Assembly (NCBI GenBank): GCA_947073495.1
Contig: CAMTMX010000005.1
Span: forward strand, 1 to 64,000
Direction: 5' to 3'
Length of the DNA stretch: 64,000 nt
Origin: an uncultured Porphyromonadaceae bacterium
GTDB taxonomy: Bacteria > Bacteroidota > Bacteroidia > Bacteroidales > Muribaculaceae
The translations under genes and the position numbers were made by a program. Below the pieces are notes generated by a model. The model was not told the origin of the DNA. It made no database searches and saw nothing but the letters and a program-made list of their open reading frames with translations. Positions 8,810 through 16,803 of the stretch are shown here, piece after piece (positions within the stretch are counted from its first letter, which is position 1; each line of letters begins with the position of its first letter).

Positions 8810-10444
8810 ATGTCTGTACAAAAACTCATAAAAGGGATAGCTTGTATGGCTTTTGCCGGCTTTGTGCCGGGATTTGCAGAAGCTGAAGCCGTGGTGCCTC
8901 CCGCCACTCAAATGGAATGTGAAACCTCCGGATTCTGCAATCCGGTGATATGGGCGGATGTGCCTGATCCGGATGTGATACGTGTGGGCGACTGTTTCTA
9001 TATGGTGAGCACCACCATGCATCTTATGCCCGGGTGTCCGGTGATGCGGTCGCGCGATCTCGTAAACTGGGAAACCATAAGCTATGTTTTCGATAAACTT
9101 GAAGACACCTCCCGTTACAATCTTGAAGGGGGCACTGTATATGGGAAAGGGCAGTGGGCTACATCCATCCGTTATCGTGACGGACGTTTCTATGTATTGT
9201 TTTCTCCCAACGACGAGCCATATAAATCATATATATATACCACTGATAATCCGGCAGGGGAGTGGACTCTTCTGTGCCGAACAAATCATTTTCACGATTC
9301 TTCCCTACTGCTTGATGACGACGGCAGGGTATTTGTGTTCAGTGGCGGAGGCGATATCCATCTCACGGAACTCAAACCGGATCTGACGGGAATACTTGAA
9401 GGTGGCATAGACAAGGTGGTGATACATCCCGACAGCACCGAGACGGGACTTCATGAAGGCAGCCGTGTGATAAAACATAATGGTAAATACTATGCATTTG
9501 TGATTTCATGGCGTGCGGGCAAGCCGCGCCGTCAGCTTTGCTATAGGGCTGACAACATTGAGGGCCCTTATGAAAAGTGTGTTGTGCTCGAATCCGAGTT
9601 CGGGGGCTTCCCATACGTGGGGCAGGGATGCCTTGTCGACGATCCGGAAGGGAACTGGTGGGGGATGATTTTTCAGGACCGTGGAGGAGTGGGGCGTGTG
9701 CTCACATTGAACCCCTGCACGTGGAAAGACGGATGGCCGATGCTTGGCGACAGCGATGGTAAAGTGCCTTTGAAAGTGAACAAGACCATTGTGCCTGATG
9801 GAAACGCAGGGGTATTGGTGTCAGATGAATTTTCAGATGGGAAGAAATCAATACTTTGGCAATGGAATCATAATCCTGACAACAGCAGCTGGTCGCTGAC
9901 TGATCGTCCGGGCTTTTTGCGTCTCACCACATCAAAAGTGGTGAAAGATATTTTCCATGCCCCAAACACAATTTCCCAAAGAATGGTGGGACCCAGGAGT
10001 GAGGCTGCCATAAGAATGGATGTGAGCAAAATGAAATGTGGCGATGTGGCTGGGCTTTCTGCATTTAACGGGGATTCCGGATTGCTGTCGGTTGTGGCTG
10101 ATAAAAATGGAAAATGGATTGTCGCTTCCACATCTTCAGTAGCTTTCGGTGATAAAAATCATGCTATTGCCGGAGTGACCGATAAGGAGATGGCACGCAT
10201 ACCATTGAAAGGCGACATCGTTCATTTCAAGGTCGCAACAGATTTCAACCCCGGTGAGGATATGGCTGATTTCTACTATAGCCTTGATGGTGAAAACTGG
10301 ACTCCTATCGGAGAAAGATTCAAGATGAGATTTGATTTCTCAAGATTCTTCATGGGCACACGGTTTGCGATATATAATTATGCCACTGAATCTTCCGGCG
10401 GAATGGTAGATATCGACTGGTTTCATGCATCTGTAATTGATTGA
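8810..10444 (+). CDS. GH43 (subfamily-12-like) beta-xylosidase/arabinofuranosidase
   Basis: This 544-residue exported protein has a signal peptide (cleavage near AEAEA, about residue 26). An N-terminal GH43 propeller spans about 40-325, and a C-terminal beta-sandwich (about 340-544, concanavalin-like, beginning VSDEFSDG) is typical of two-domain GH43 enzymes. Catalytic carboxylates are Asp53 in WADVPDPDVIRVG, Asp163 in FHDSSLLLDDDG and Glu216 in GLHEGSRVIKHNGKYYAF. Characterised relatives with this architecture release xylose or arabinose from xylo-oligosaccharides. It heads a plus-strand pair with the GH43 at 10482, 37 bases downstream. A -7 box lies at 8769-8776. The substrate is inferred from the locus. 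Confidence 0.9.
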   Translation: MSVQKLIKGIACMAFAGFVPGFAEAEAVVPPATQMECETSGFCNPVIWADVPDPDVIRVGDCFYMVSTTMHLMPGCPVMRSRDLVNWETISYVFDKLEDTSRYNLEGGTVYGKGQWATSIRYRDGRFYVLFSPNDEPYKSYIYTTDNPAGEWTLLCRTNHFHDSSLLLDDDGRVFVFSGGGDIHLTELKPDLTGILEGGIDKVVIHPDSTETGLHEGSRVIKHNGKYYAFVISWRAGKPRRQLCYRADNIEGPYEKCVVLESEFGGFPYVGQGCLVDDPEGNWWGMIFQDRGGVGRVLTLNPCTWKDGWPMLGDSDGKVPLKVNKTIVPDGNAGVLVSDEFSDGKKSILWQWNHNPDNSSWSLTDRPGFLRLTTSKVVKDIFHAPNTISQRMVGPRSEAAIRMDVSKMKCGDVAGLSAFNGDSGLLSVVADKNGKWIVASTSSVAFGDKNHAIAGVTDKEMARIPLKGDIVHFKVATDFNPGEDMADFYYSLDGENWTPIGERFKMRFDFSRFFMGTRFAIYNYATESSGGMVDIDWFHASVID

Positions 10445-10481
10445 ACGTAGAGGCAAATAAAAACTTGTTGACAATATAATT

Positions 10482-11840
10482 ATGAAAAAGTTATTGATAT
10501 TCGGAGCTGTTTTACCTATGGTTATAGGCATGAGTGCCGTCAATCCTGTGGTAAAGACAACATTCACACCCGACCCGGCTCCGTATGTACACAATGATAC
10601 GGTTTACATGTTTACAGGTCATGACGAAGACGACGCACAGTATTTCAAGATGAAAGACTGGCAGCTGTTCTCAACCACTGATATGGTAAACTGGACATAC
10701 AGGGGCACTCCCCTGACAACGGCGGCTTTCAAATGGGCGAAACAGGGTGACAATGCATGGGCTTCGCAGGCAGTGGAGCGCAACGGGAAATGGTACTGGT
10801 ATATCTGTGCCGAAGACACCGCCTGCGGACTGCATGGCATAGGGGTGGCGGTCGCCGACCGTCCCGAAGGTCCTTACAGTGACCCGCTTGGCAAGCCGCT
10901 TGTGCCCGGCTCATGGGGATTCATTGATCCCACGGTATTTATCGACGATGACGGGAAGGCGTATCTTTTCTGGGGTAATAACGGACTGTGGTATGCCGAA
11001 CTGAATCCCGACATGATCTCTTTGGCTTCTGAAGTAAAGCCTGTGGCAGACCTTGACAAGCCTGAGGCGTTCGGACCTCTCCGTCTCAAACATGACTGGC
11101 AACTTGGAAAAAAGGTGATGAAAACAAATTTCGAGGAAGGTCCCTGGCTTGACAAGAGAAACGGTATCTATTATCTTTCTTATGCTGCGGGAGGTGTGCC
11201 GGAACACATGGCTTATTCCACTTCCCGTTCCATACATGGACCATGGAAATATGGAGGCAGAATCATGAACGAGTCTCCAGGAAGTTTCACCATCCATGGT
11301 GGGAATATCCATATCAATGGAAGAGACTTCATGTTCTACCATCAGGGTCTGGCTCCAAACGGCTCAGGTTTCAGGCGTTCGGCTGCAGTGGAGGAGTTTG
11401 AATGGAAAGGCGACAGCATACCGTTCATCCCGTTTACGGATGCCGGTGTTATCAGACCTTTGAAGAACCTCGACCCGTTTTCGACAGTCGAGGCGGAGAC
11501 GATGTCAGACTCATGGGGTGTAAAGACAGACCGCACGGCGGGCACCTCCCATTATCTCACATCTATTCATAATGGCGACTGGACACGCTTGAAAAGTGTT
11601 GACTTCTCAAATGGTGCGTCAAGACTGACAGCCAAGGTGCTAAATATAAAAAATCCGGGTTCCATAGAATTTTTTATAGACGGAGTAGAGAAACCTTTCG
11701 CTGTAGTGCCGGTCGAGAAAAACGGAGATATAAGCGTGGATGTAAATCCAGAGGTAAAGGGAGTTAAGGATGTATATATCCTCTTTAGGGGAGGCGACAG
11801 CGAATTGTTTGATTTCGATTCCTGGCATCTTGTCAGATAG
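10482..11840 (+). CDS. GH43 with C-terminal CBM6-like domain, probable arabinoxylan arabinofuranohydrolase
   Basis: The 452-residue protein has a short signal peptide (about 1-18), a GH43 catalytic propeller (about 25-320) and a CBM6-like beta-sandwich (about 330-450, starting PFSTVEAETMSDSWGVKT and ending in DFDSWHLVR). The active-site set is Asp31 in FTPDPAPYVHND, Asp149 in GFIDPTVFIDDDG and Glu219 in NFEEGPWLDKRNGIYYLSYA. GH43-CBM6 proteins of this layout include arabinoxylan arabinofuranohydrolases, which cut arabinose from xylan backbones. It follows the other plus-strand GH43 by 37 bases, so the two probably share a messenger. No terminator hairpin follows directly. Confidence 0.88.
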   Translation: MKKLLIFGAVLPMVIGMSAVNPVVKTTFTPDPAPYVHNDTVYMFTGHDEDDAQYFKMKDWQLFSTTDMVNWTYRGTPLTTAAFKWAKQGDNAWASQAVERNGKWYWYICAEDTACGLHGIGVAVADRPEGPYSDPLGKPLVPGSWGFIDPTVFIDDDGKAYLFWGNNGLWYAELNPDMISLASEVKPVADLDKPEAFGPLRLKHDWQLGKKVMKTNFEEGPWLDKRNGIYYLSYAAGGVPEHMAYSTSRSIHGPWKYGGRIMNESPGSFTIHGGNIHINGRDFMFYHQGLAPNGSGFRRSAAVEEFEWKGDSIPFIPFTDAGVIRPLKNLDPFSTVEAETMSDSWGVKTDRTAGTSHYLTSIHNGDWTRLKSVDFSNGASRLTAKVLNIKNPGSIEFFIDGVEKPFAVVPVEKNGDISVDVNPEVKGVKDVYILFRGGDSELFDFDSWHLVR

Positions 11841-12201
11841 GTCTCCGTTAATAACATGAATTGTCAGTTTTTGCGTATGTGGAAAGGTGTTTGAGGGATT
11901 GTTACAAATGGTAATGGTTTTGAAACATACACGAATCCATATGTCGCGATTAAGAATATGTATGCGACATATTTAAAGGCCTGACAGCAATGTTCTGAGT
12001 AATTTTGCAACAGAGACCAACATGTGTTTGGGATAATTGATAAGGTGTTAACAGGTTAATTTGTATATTTTTTATGGATGCTTATGAGGTTAGGTTTTAA
12101 CCTTAATTAAGGTATCAAGTTTGTTTTAGGTTACTATTGAGGCGACATTGTTTTGTCGCCTCAATAGAATTTTCAAGATTTTTATTTAAACTATATATAA
12201 A
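11841..12201 (+). promoter_or_regulatory. regulatory region ahead of xylose isomerase
   Basis: This 361-base gap has no gene. In order it contains a perfect 9-bp inverted repeat ATATGTCGC / GCGACATAT (11939-11947 and 11964-11972), a -7 box TAATTTTG (12000-12007), the 12-base palindrome CCTTAATTAAGG (12101-12112) and a 13-bp hairpin (12134-12167). The first repeat lies about 28 bases upstream of the -7 box, where an activator or repressor could bind. The -33 element is not obvious. Confidence 0.5.
12134..12167 (+). promoter_or_regulatory. 13-bp hairpin in the xylA leader
   Basis: Perfect arms CTATTGAGGCGAC (12134-12146) and GTCGCCTCAATAG (12155-12167) enclose an 8-base loop, 34 bases before the xylA start. 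The run after it (AATTTTCAAGATTTTTATT) is T-rich but broken. It could be a leaky terminator or attenuator, or an mRNA-stabilising 5' structure for a highly expressed gene. The distance from the upstream GH43 (294 bases) makes a simple GH43 terminator less likely. Confidence 0.6.
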
Positions 12202-13518
12202 ATGGCAAACAAGGAATACTTTCCCTCGATAGGGAAAATCAAGTTCGAAGGCACATCAAGCTACAACCCTCTCGCATACCGCTACTACGACGCTGAGCGC
12301 GTGGTTCTCGGCAAACCGATGAAGGAGTGGCTCAAATTCGCCATGGCTTGGTGGCACACACTCTGTGCAGAAGGTGGCGACCAGTTTGGCGGCGGCACAA
12401 AGAAATTCCCCTGGAACGAGGGTGAGACAGCTCTCGAACGCGCGAAGAACAAGGCTGACGCCGGATTCGAGATCATGGAGAAACTCGGCATAGAATATTT
12501 CTGCTTCCATGACGTGGATCTCATCGAGGAAGGTTCTTCAGTAGAGGAATACGAAAAGAACGTGAAGGATATCGTGGCATACCTCAAGGAGAAGATGCAG
12601 GGCACAAACATCAAGAACCTCTGGGGCACAGCCAATGTTTTCAGCAACGGCAGATACATGAACGGGGCTGCCACAAACCCTGATTTCGACGTTGTGGCAC
12701 GTGCAGCCGTGCAGATCAAGAACGCTATCGACGCCACAATCGAGCTCGGAGGAAGCAACTATGTCTTCTGGGGCGGACGCGAAGGCTATATGAGCCTCCT
12801 CAACACAGACCAGAAACGTGAGAAAGAGCATCTTGCGATGATGTTGAAAATGGCGCGCGACTATGCCCGCAGCAAAGGGTTTACAGGCACTTTCCTCATT
12901 GAACCGAAACCAATGGAGCCTTCAAAGCATCAGTATGACGTCGACACCGAGACTGTAATCGGCTTCCTCAAGGCTCACGGTCTTGAAAAGGACTTCAAGG
13001 TGAACATCGAGGTGAACCACGCAACTCTCGCAGGCCACACATTCGAGCATGAACTCGCCGTAGCAGTCGACAACGGCATGCTCGGCAGCATCGACGCAAA
13101 CCGCGGCGACTACCAGAACGGCTGGGACACCGACCAGTTCCCCATCGACAACTACGAGCTCACCCAGGCAATGATGCAGATCATCCGCAACGGCGGTCTC
13201 GGCAACGGCGGCACGAACTTCGACGCCAAGACACGCCGCAACTCCACCGACCTTGAAGATATCTTCATCGCCCACATCGCCGGAATGGATGCAATGGCTC
13301 GCGCCCTTCTCAGCGCAGCAGACGTGCTTGAGAAATCTCCATATAAGAAAATGCTCGCCGACCGTTACGCATCGTTCGACGGTGGCGAGGGCAAGGAGTT
13401 TGAGGAAGGCAAGCTCACACTCGAACAGCTTGCAGAGATCGGTCGCCGTGTCAACGAACCGGCACTGACTTCCGGTAAGCAGGAGCTTTACGAGGCTATC
13501 ATCAACATGTACGCTTAA
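12202..13518 (+). CDS. xylA: xylose isomerase
   Basis: The 438-residue cytoplasmic enzyme interconverts D-xylose and D-xylulose. It matches the long (class II) xylose isomerases over its whole length. Visible signatures include [12 protein letters not shown] (His103 and Asp106, ring-opening pair), [33 protein letters not shown] and [20 protein letters not shown], which supply the metal ligands. Codon use is strongly biased to C-ending codons (AAC, CTC, GGC, GAC), unlike the looser usage of the neighbouring GH43 genes, suggesting high expression. It is flanked by a structured leader and its own terminator, so it is probably monocistronic. Neither a xylulokinase nor a xylose transporter gene adjoins it, although these often do in Bacteroidetes. 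It would process xylose released by the enzymes of both xylan blocks. Confidence 0.97.
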   Translation: MANKEYFPSIGKIKFEGTSSYNPLAYRYYDAERVVLGKPMKEWLKFAMAWWHTLCAEGGDQFGGGTKKFPWNEGETALERAKNKADAGFEIMEKLGIEYFCFHDVDLIEEGSSVEEYEKNVKDIVAYLKEKMQGTNIKNLWGTANVFSNGRYMNGAATNPDFDVVARAAVQIKNAIDATIELGGSNYVFWGGREGYMSLLNTDQKREKEHLAMMLKMARDYARSKGFTGTFLIEPKPMEPSKHQYDVDTETVIGFLKAHGLEKDFKVNIEVNHATLAGHTFEHELAVAVDNGMLGSIDANRGDYQNGWDTDQFPIDNYELTQAMMQIIRNGGLGNGGTNFDAKTRRNSTDLEDIFIAHIAGMDAMARALLSAADVLEKSPYKKMLADRYASFDGGEGKEFEEGKLTLEQLAEIGRRVNEPALTSGKQELYEAIINMYA

Positions 13519-13592
13519 TAAAGCCATGTCAGCACTATGGATGAACCGAAAAAAGCGACATAAATCTCGACATTAAAATCTCAACTCCTGTT

Positions 13593-13630
13593 AAAAGTTC
13601 CACAAATATGCTTATATTTGTGGAACTTTT
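13593..13630 (+). terminator. terminator of xylA
   Basis: A perfect 17-bp inverted repeat (arms 13593-13609 and 13614-13630, loop GCTT) is followed by ATTTTATT. An ATG at 13608 lies within the hairpin, which argues against it as the start of the next gene. Confidence 0.85.
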
Positions 13631-13643
13631 ATTTTATTCTACT

Positions 13644-14387
13644 ATGACTTCATCCAAGATAATCAGTCCGAATATTAGAACCCATTATCTCGATTTGGGA
13701 ACGGGAGCGGAAGGCTGTGTGTTTGCTAACGTGGCTGACGCAATCCTGCCTGAAGGGTTCAATGCGATTGTCACTCCGAGGCAGACCCACACCTCTAATG
13801 TGGCTGTTGTGACCTCTCCCGATCAAAGCTTCCCTGACACCGACGCTCTTATCACTCAGCGCCCCGACATAGCTGTCGGGGTGAGGACTGCCGATTGCGT
13901 TCCTATCCTCCTCCACGCACCCGACATAAAAGCTGTGGCGGCGGTACATGCCGGATGGAAAGGGACAGCCGGAAGAATCGTAGGGAAGACAATCGAAAGA
14001 CTGATTTCACTTGGTGCAGACCCGCACCACATACATGCCGCCATCGGTCCGTGTATCTGCGGAAACTGCTACAACGTTAGCGAAGACCTGATAGAGTTAT
14101 TCGAAAATATCGGTCTTGGAGCAAGCATCCGGAGATGGACCATAGATTATGAATCAGGTAAACGGATTGACGACGGCTCCCCCCGCATCAACCTTCCCGA
14201 AGCAAACTGGATAATCATGCGTGAATATGGCATCGACAATAATAATATCGAGTCAACCCCATTCTGCACCCTGCATTATCATACGGATAAAACAATATCA
14301 ACTTCCGGAATGCGATACCCGTTCCCTTCCTGGAGACGGAATCCCGGAACCACCTCCCGTCTTCTCTCGATAGCATATCTCACCTAA
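13644..14387 (+). CDS. pgeF: peptidoglycan editing factor / multicopper-type YfiH protein
   Basis: I choose the ATG at 13644 (MTSSKI), giving 247 residues; an in-frame ATG at 13608 lies inside the upstream terminator hairpin. The protein belongs to the YfiH/PgeF family. It shows PRQTHTSNV, TADCVPILLHA, HAGWKGTAGRIVGKTIERL, IGPCICGNCYNVS and the C-terminal FCTLHYHTDK, which together give the conserved His-Cys-His metal site. E. coli PgeF removes mis-incorporated amino acids from peptidoglycan precursors; other members are reported as purine nucleoside phosphorylase/adenosine deaminase-type enzymes, so the true activity here is open. It is followed after 14 bases by a trehalase-family gene and likely shares a transcript with it. 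Its role is unrelated to xylan. Confidence 0.88.
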   Translation: MTSSKIISPNIRTHYLDLGTGAEGCVFANVADAILPEGFNAIVTPRQTHTSNVAVVTSPDQSFPDTDALITQRPDIAVGVRTADCVPILLHAPDIKAVAAVHAGWKGTAGRIVGKTIERLISLGADPHHIHAAIGPCICGNCYNVSEDLIELFENIGLGASIRRWTIDYESGKRIDDGSPRINLPEANWIIMREYGIDNNNIESTPFCTLHYHTDKTISTSGMRYPFPSWRRNPGTTSRLLSIAYLT

Positions 14388-14401
14388 ACTTCTTAAATAC
14401 C

Positions 14402-15682
14402 ATGTCTTACAAAAATCTTTTATTAGTTATGGCAATCATTGCAAGCGGTCTTTCATCCCATGCAGCCACTACCTCCGACTCGGTCTATTCAAAACTTAAA
14501 ACCGGTTTTGTGGAACTCAGGAAACAGGTGGTCCGTGAACCGCAAGGTTTCATCAAATATCCCTATCTCATCCCCGCCGGATTCTATTCGCAGTTGTGGG
14601 ACTGGGACGCATTCTTTATGGCGAACCATTTCATATCCAAAGGTGAACCGGAGTATATGAAAAACTGGGTGATGACATTCTCCCAAGGTATCGACAATGA
14701 TGGATATGTGGCGGGATGCATGACCAAAGACGGACCTCGCAACGTCTACAGCGGCAGGTTTGCCATGAAACCGTTCCTTTCGCAAGGCGCCTACCAATAT
14801 GGGAAAGCGACAGGCGACTGGGAATGGATCCGCCCGATATATAAAGATTTGAAAAGCGTGATCGACTATCGCAAGAAAACCCAATGCGATTCAATCTCAG
14901 GGCTGTATTATTGGGAAATAGCGATGCAAAGCGGCGCGGACAACAATCCGGCACTCAACTATTTCAAAGACGACACCCGTACGTTTATAAGCACCGATGC
15001 CACCGCTTTCCAATATGGTGAACTCCTTGCACAGGCGGCAATAGCATCGAAACTCGGCTATAAAGAGGATGCGGAAGCATACCGCAAGGAAGCGGAATCC
15101 TTGAAAAAAGGTCTTAACGAGATATGCTGGAACGAGGAGGATCAATGCTACTATAATGTTGACCGCGAGACACGTGAACAGTATCGCCGTGTAGGATACT
15201 CCACTTTCGTGCCGTTGATGTATAAGATGGCGCCCGAAGATAAAGGGAAAGCAATGGTGGAACGCTACATGCTTTCAGAAGACCACATGAAAGCACCCTA
15301 CGGATTCAGGAGCCTCTCAAAAAGTGATGTCGACTATAACAACAAAAACATCATAGTGCCCTTCTCCAACTGGCAGGGTCCTGTGTGGGGTATATGCAAC
15401 TACATATATTCCATCGGATTGCACAACTATGGGTTTGACAAAGATGTGGAATGGCTTGCCGAAAAAGTGGGAGGGCTGATGGCTAAGGACATCGACACTT
15501 ACGGCACCATGCACGAGACATATCATGCCGACACCGGCGAACCGCTCGCCCCGTCCAATTTCAAATACCGTACTCCCGACGGCAAGATTCAAGGTTTCGT
15601 AAGCTGGAATCTCTGCATGGAAAACGTGTTTGAAGGATTGCGTCAAGGCAAATGGATGCTCCTCGACATCGAAGGGATGTAA
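14402..15682 (+). CDS. exported trehalase-family (GH37/GH63-like) glycoside hydrolase
   Basis: The 426-residue protein has a signal peptide (cleavage near SSHA-AT, about residue 21), and the rest is one (alpha/alpha)6-barrel domain. Signatures include LWDWDAFFMANHF, an acidic EIAMQSGADNNP segment, YSTFVPLMYKMA, PFSNWQGPVWGICNYIYS and GTMHETYHADTG. These resemble the trehalase / MGH1-like clan. I cannot tell whether it acts on trehalose, a glucosylated glycan or something else. At 426 residues it is shorter than classical trehalases (about 550), so it is probably the barrel alone. It lies just after pgeF and before a hairpin at 15690-15759. A role in the xylan pathway is not indicated by sequence. 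Confidence 0.75.
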   Translation: MSYKNLLLVMAIIASGLSSHAATTSDSVYSKLKTGFVELRKQVVREPQGFIKYPYLIPAGFYSQLWDWDAFFMANHFISKGEPEYMKNWVMTFSQGIDNDGYVAGCMTKDGPRNVYSGRFAMKPFLSQGAYQYGKATGDWEWIRPIYKDLKSVIDYRKKTQCDSISGLYYWEIAMQSGADNNPALNYFKDDTRTFISTDATAFQYGELLAQAAIASKLGYKEDAEAYRKEAESLKKGLNEICWNEEDQCYYNVDRETREQYRRVGYSTFVPLMYKMAPEDKGKAMVERYMLSEDHMKAPYGFRSLSKSDVDYNNKNIIVPFSNWQGPVWGICNYIYSIGLHNYGFDKDVEWLAEKVGGLMAKDIDTYGTMHETYHADTGEPLAPSNFKYRTPDGKIQGFVSWNLCMENVFEGLRQGKWMLLDIEGM

Positions 15683-15689
15683 TTCAAAT

Positions 15690-15759
15690 AACAAGGGAGC
15701 TGTTTAGTGCGCAAAATTTTAAGGAAGCTGTTTAAATCCTGAGATTAAACAGCTTCCTT
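15690..15759. terminator. convergent terminator with two alternative left arms (palindrome family)
   Basis: The main hairpin is a perfect 15-bp stem (AAGGAAGCTGTTTAA at 15721-15735, complement at 15745-15759, 9-base loop) followed by GTTATTTTATTTT. A second left arm at 15690-15706 (AACAAGGGAGCTGTTTA) could pair with the same right arm with one wobble. It separates two convergent genes and belongs to the GAAGYTGTTTAAA family seen elsewhere in the window. Confidence 0.75.
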
Positions 15760-15765
15760 GTTATT

Positions 15766-16545
15766 TTATTTTGGTTGGGGCAATAATTGCTGAAGCTCTT
15801 CGGGTCGGTTCGTTGTGATATAGTCCACATCTTTGAGGATGAGACTTTTCATCATTTCCGGATCATCTACCGTCCAGACATTCACCTCCAGTCCGAGATT
15901 CTTTGCTTCATCGATCCATTCCGGATGTTTTTCAAACACTTTGTAGGAATAGTCAAGTCCGGCGAAACCCAACTTCTTCACCTCCTCCGGAGAAAGATCC
16001 CCGTTCAGGTAATATACCGGTGTTTCAGGCGACAACCGGTGCAGCTCCTTGCATGCAAAAAGGGAAAAGGCTATATAGTCAACCCTGTCCTGAAGTTTGA
16101 AACCGTTGACCATATCCACAATCTTTTGGCAAGCCAACGTTTGTCTCACACTGTCGTTGCCATGCGTCTTTACCTCAAGCACCAATCGGATATCCGGATG
16201 CTTCAATGCCGTAGCCAGATATTCTTCCAAAGTCGGCACCTTCTCCCCGTTATCAAGACGAACCGCTGAAATCTCCTCCATAGACGCTTCCGGGAAATTC
16301 ACACCCTTGAACACCATGTCGTGGTTCACCACAAGATTGTCGTCGGCAGTAAGCCATACGTCAAACTCGCTTCCGTATGCTTTTATCGAATCCGCCTTCA
16401 CCAACGAAGCGATAGAATTTTGGGCAGATCCTTCCGTTTTCCAATACCCCCTGTGAGCCACAACCTTTGTATCCGCTTTGACACTACCGCCGTATGCAGC
16501 AGACATCATAATTAACATCGAACAAAAGAAAACCGATATTTTCAT
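15766..16545 (-). CDS. exported glycerophosphodiester phosphodiesterase
   Basis: The 259-residue protein has a signal peptide (about 1-24) and one GDPD TIM-barrel domain. The catalytic set is present: His31-Arg32 in VVAHRGYWKTEGSAQNS, Glu60 and Asp62 in SEFDVWLTADDN, and the second histidine in VVNHDMVFKG (His75). Others are LVLEVKTHG and the C-terminal VNVWTVDDPEMM. It hydrolyses deacylated phospholipids to glycerol-3-phosphate and an alcohol, probably in the periplasm. This fits the divergent glycerol operon that starts 258 bases away, which would consume the product. A -7 box for this strand lies at 16565-16572. Confidence 0.92.
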   Translation of the reverse strand: MKISVFFCSMLIMMSAAYGGSVKADTKVVAHRGYWKTEGSAQNSIASLVKADSIKAYGSEFDVWLTADDNLVVNHDMVFKGVNFPEASMEEISAVRLDNGEKVPTLEEYLATALKHPDIRLVLEVKTHGNDSVRQTLACQKIVDMVNGFKLQDRVDYIAFSLFACKELHRLSPETPVYYLNGDLSPEEVKKLGFAGLDYSYKVFEKHPEWIDEAKNLGLEVNVWTVDDPEMMKSLILKDVDYITTNRPEELQQLLPQPK

Positions 16546-16564
16546 ATTTATTGAATATTTTCCT

Positions 16565-16572
16565 CAAATTTA
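16565..16572 (-). promoter_or_regulatory. candidate -7 box of the glycerophosphodiesterase gene
   Basis: Plus-strand CAAATTTA reads TAAATTTG on the minus strand, a match to TAnnTTTG, 20 bases before the start codon. No clear -33 element. Confidence 0.4.
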
Positions 16573-16803
16573 ATACTTTCCCTTAACATTCCCATAAATT
16601 TAGAGCGCGTTCCTTAAAATTTATCCCGGAATATGACTATTCTTCTTTTTCATAGGTCATTTTCCCTTATTTGCCTCCGACTTCTTTTTATCATCACCGA
16701 CTTGCCGAACTTTACCCATAAAAGAATGTTATTCACTTAAAAGACATCTTCAATCTGTGCTTATACGAATTTGTCTTTATGTGATTTACAATAACACCTC
16801 GCT

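Noticed and set aside
12922-13527. 201-residue minus-strand frame opposite xylose isomerase
   Set aside because: Antisense to a well-conserved gene; a product of its C-rich third codon positions.
13608-13643. Upstream in-frame ATG for pgeF
   Set aside because: It falls within the xylA terminator hairpin; the ATG at 13644 gives a protein of normal family length.
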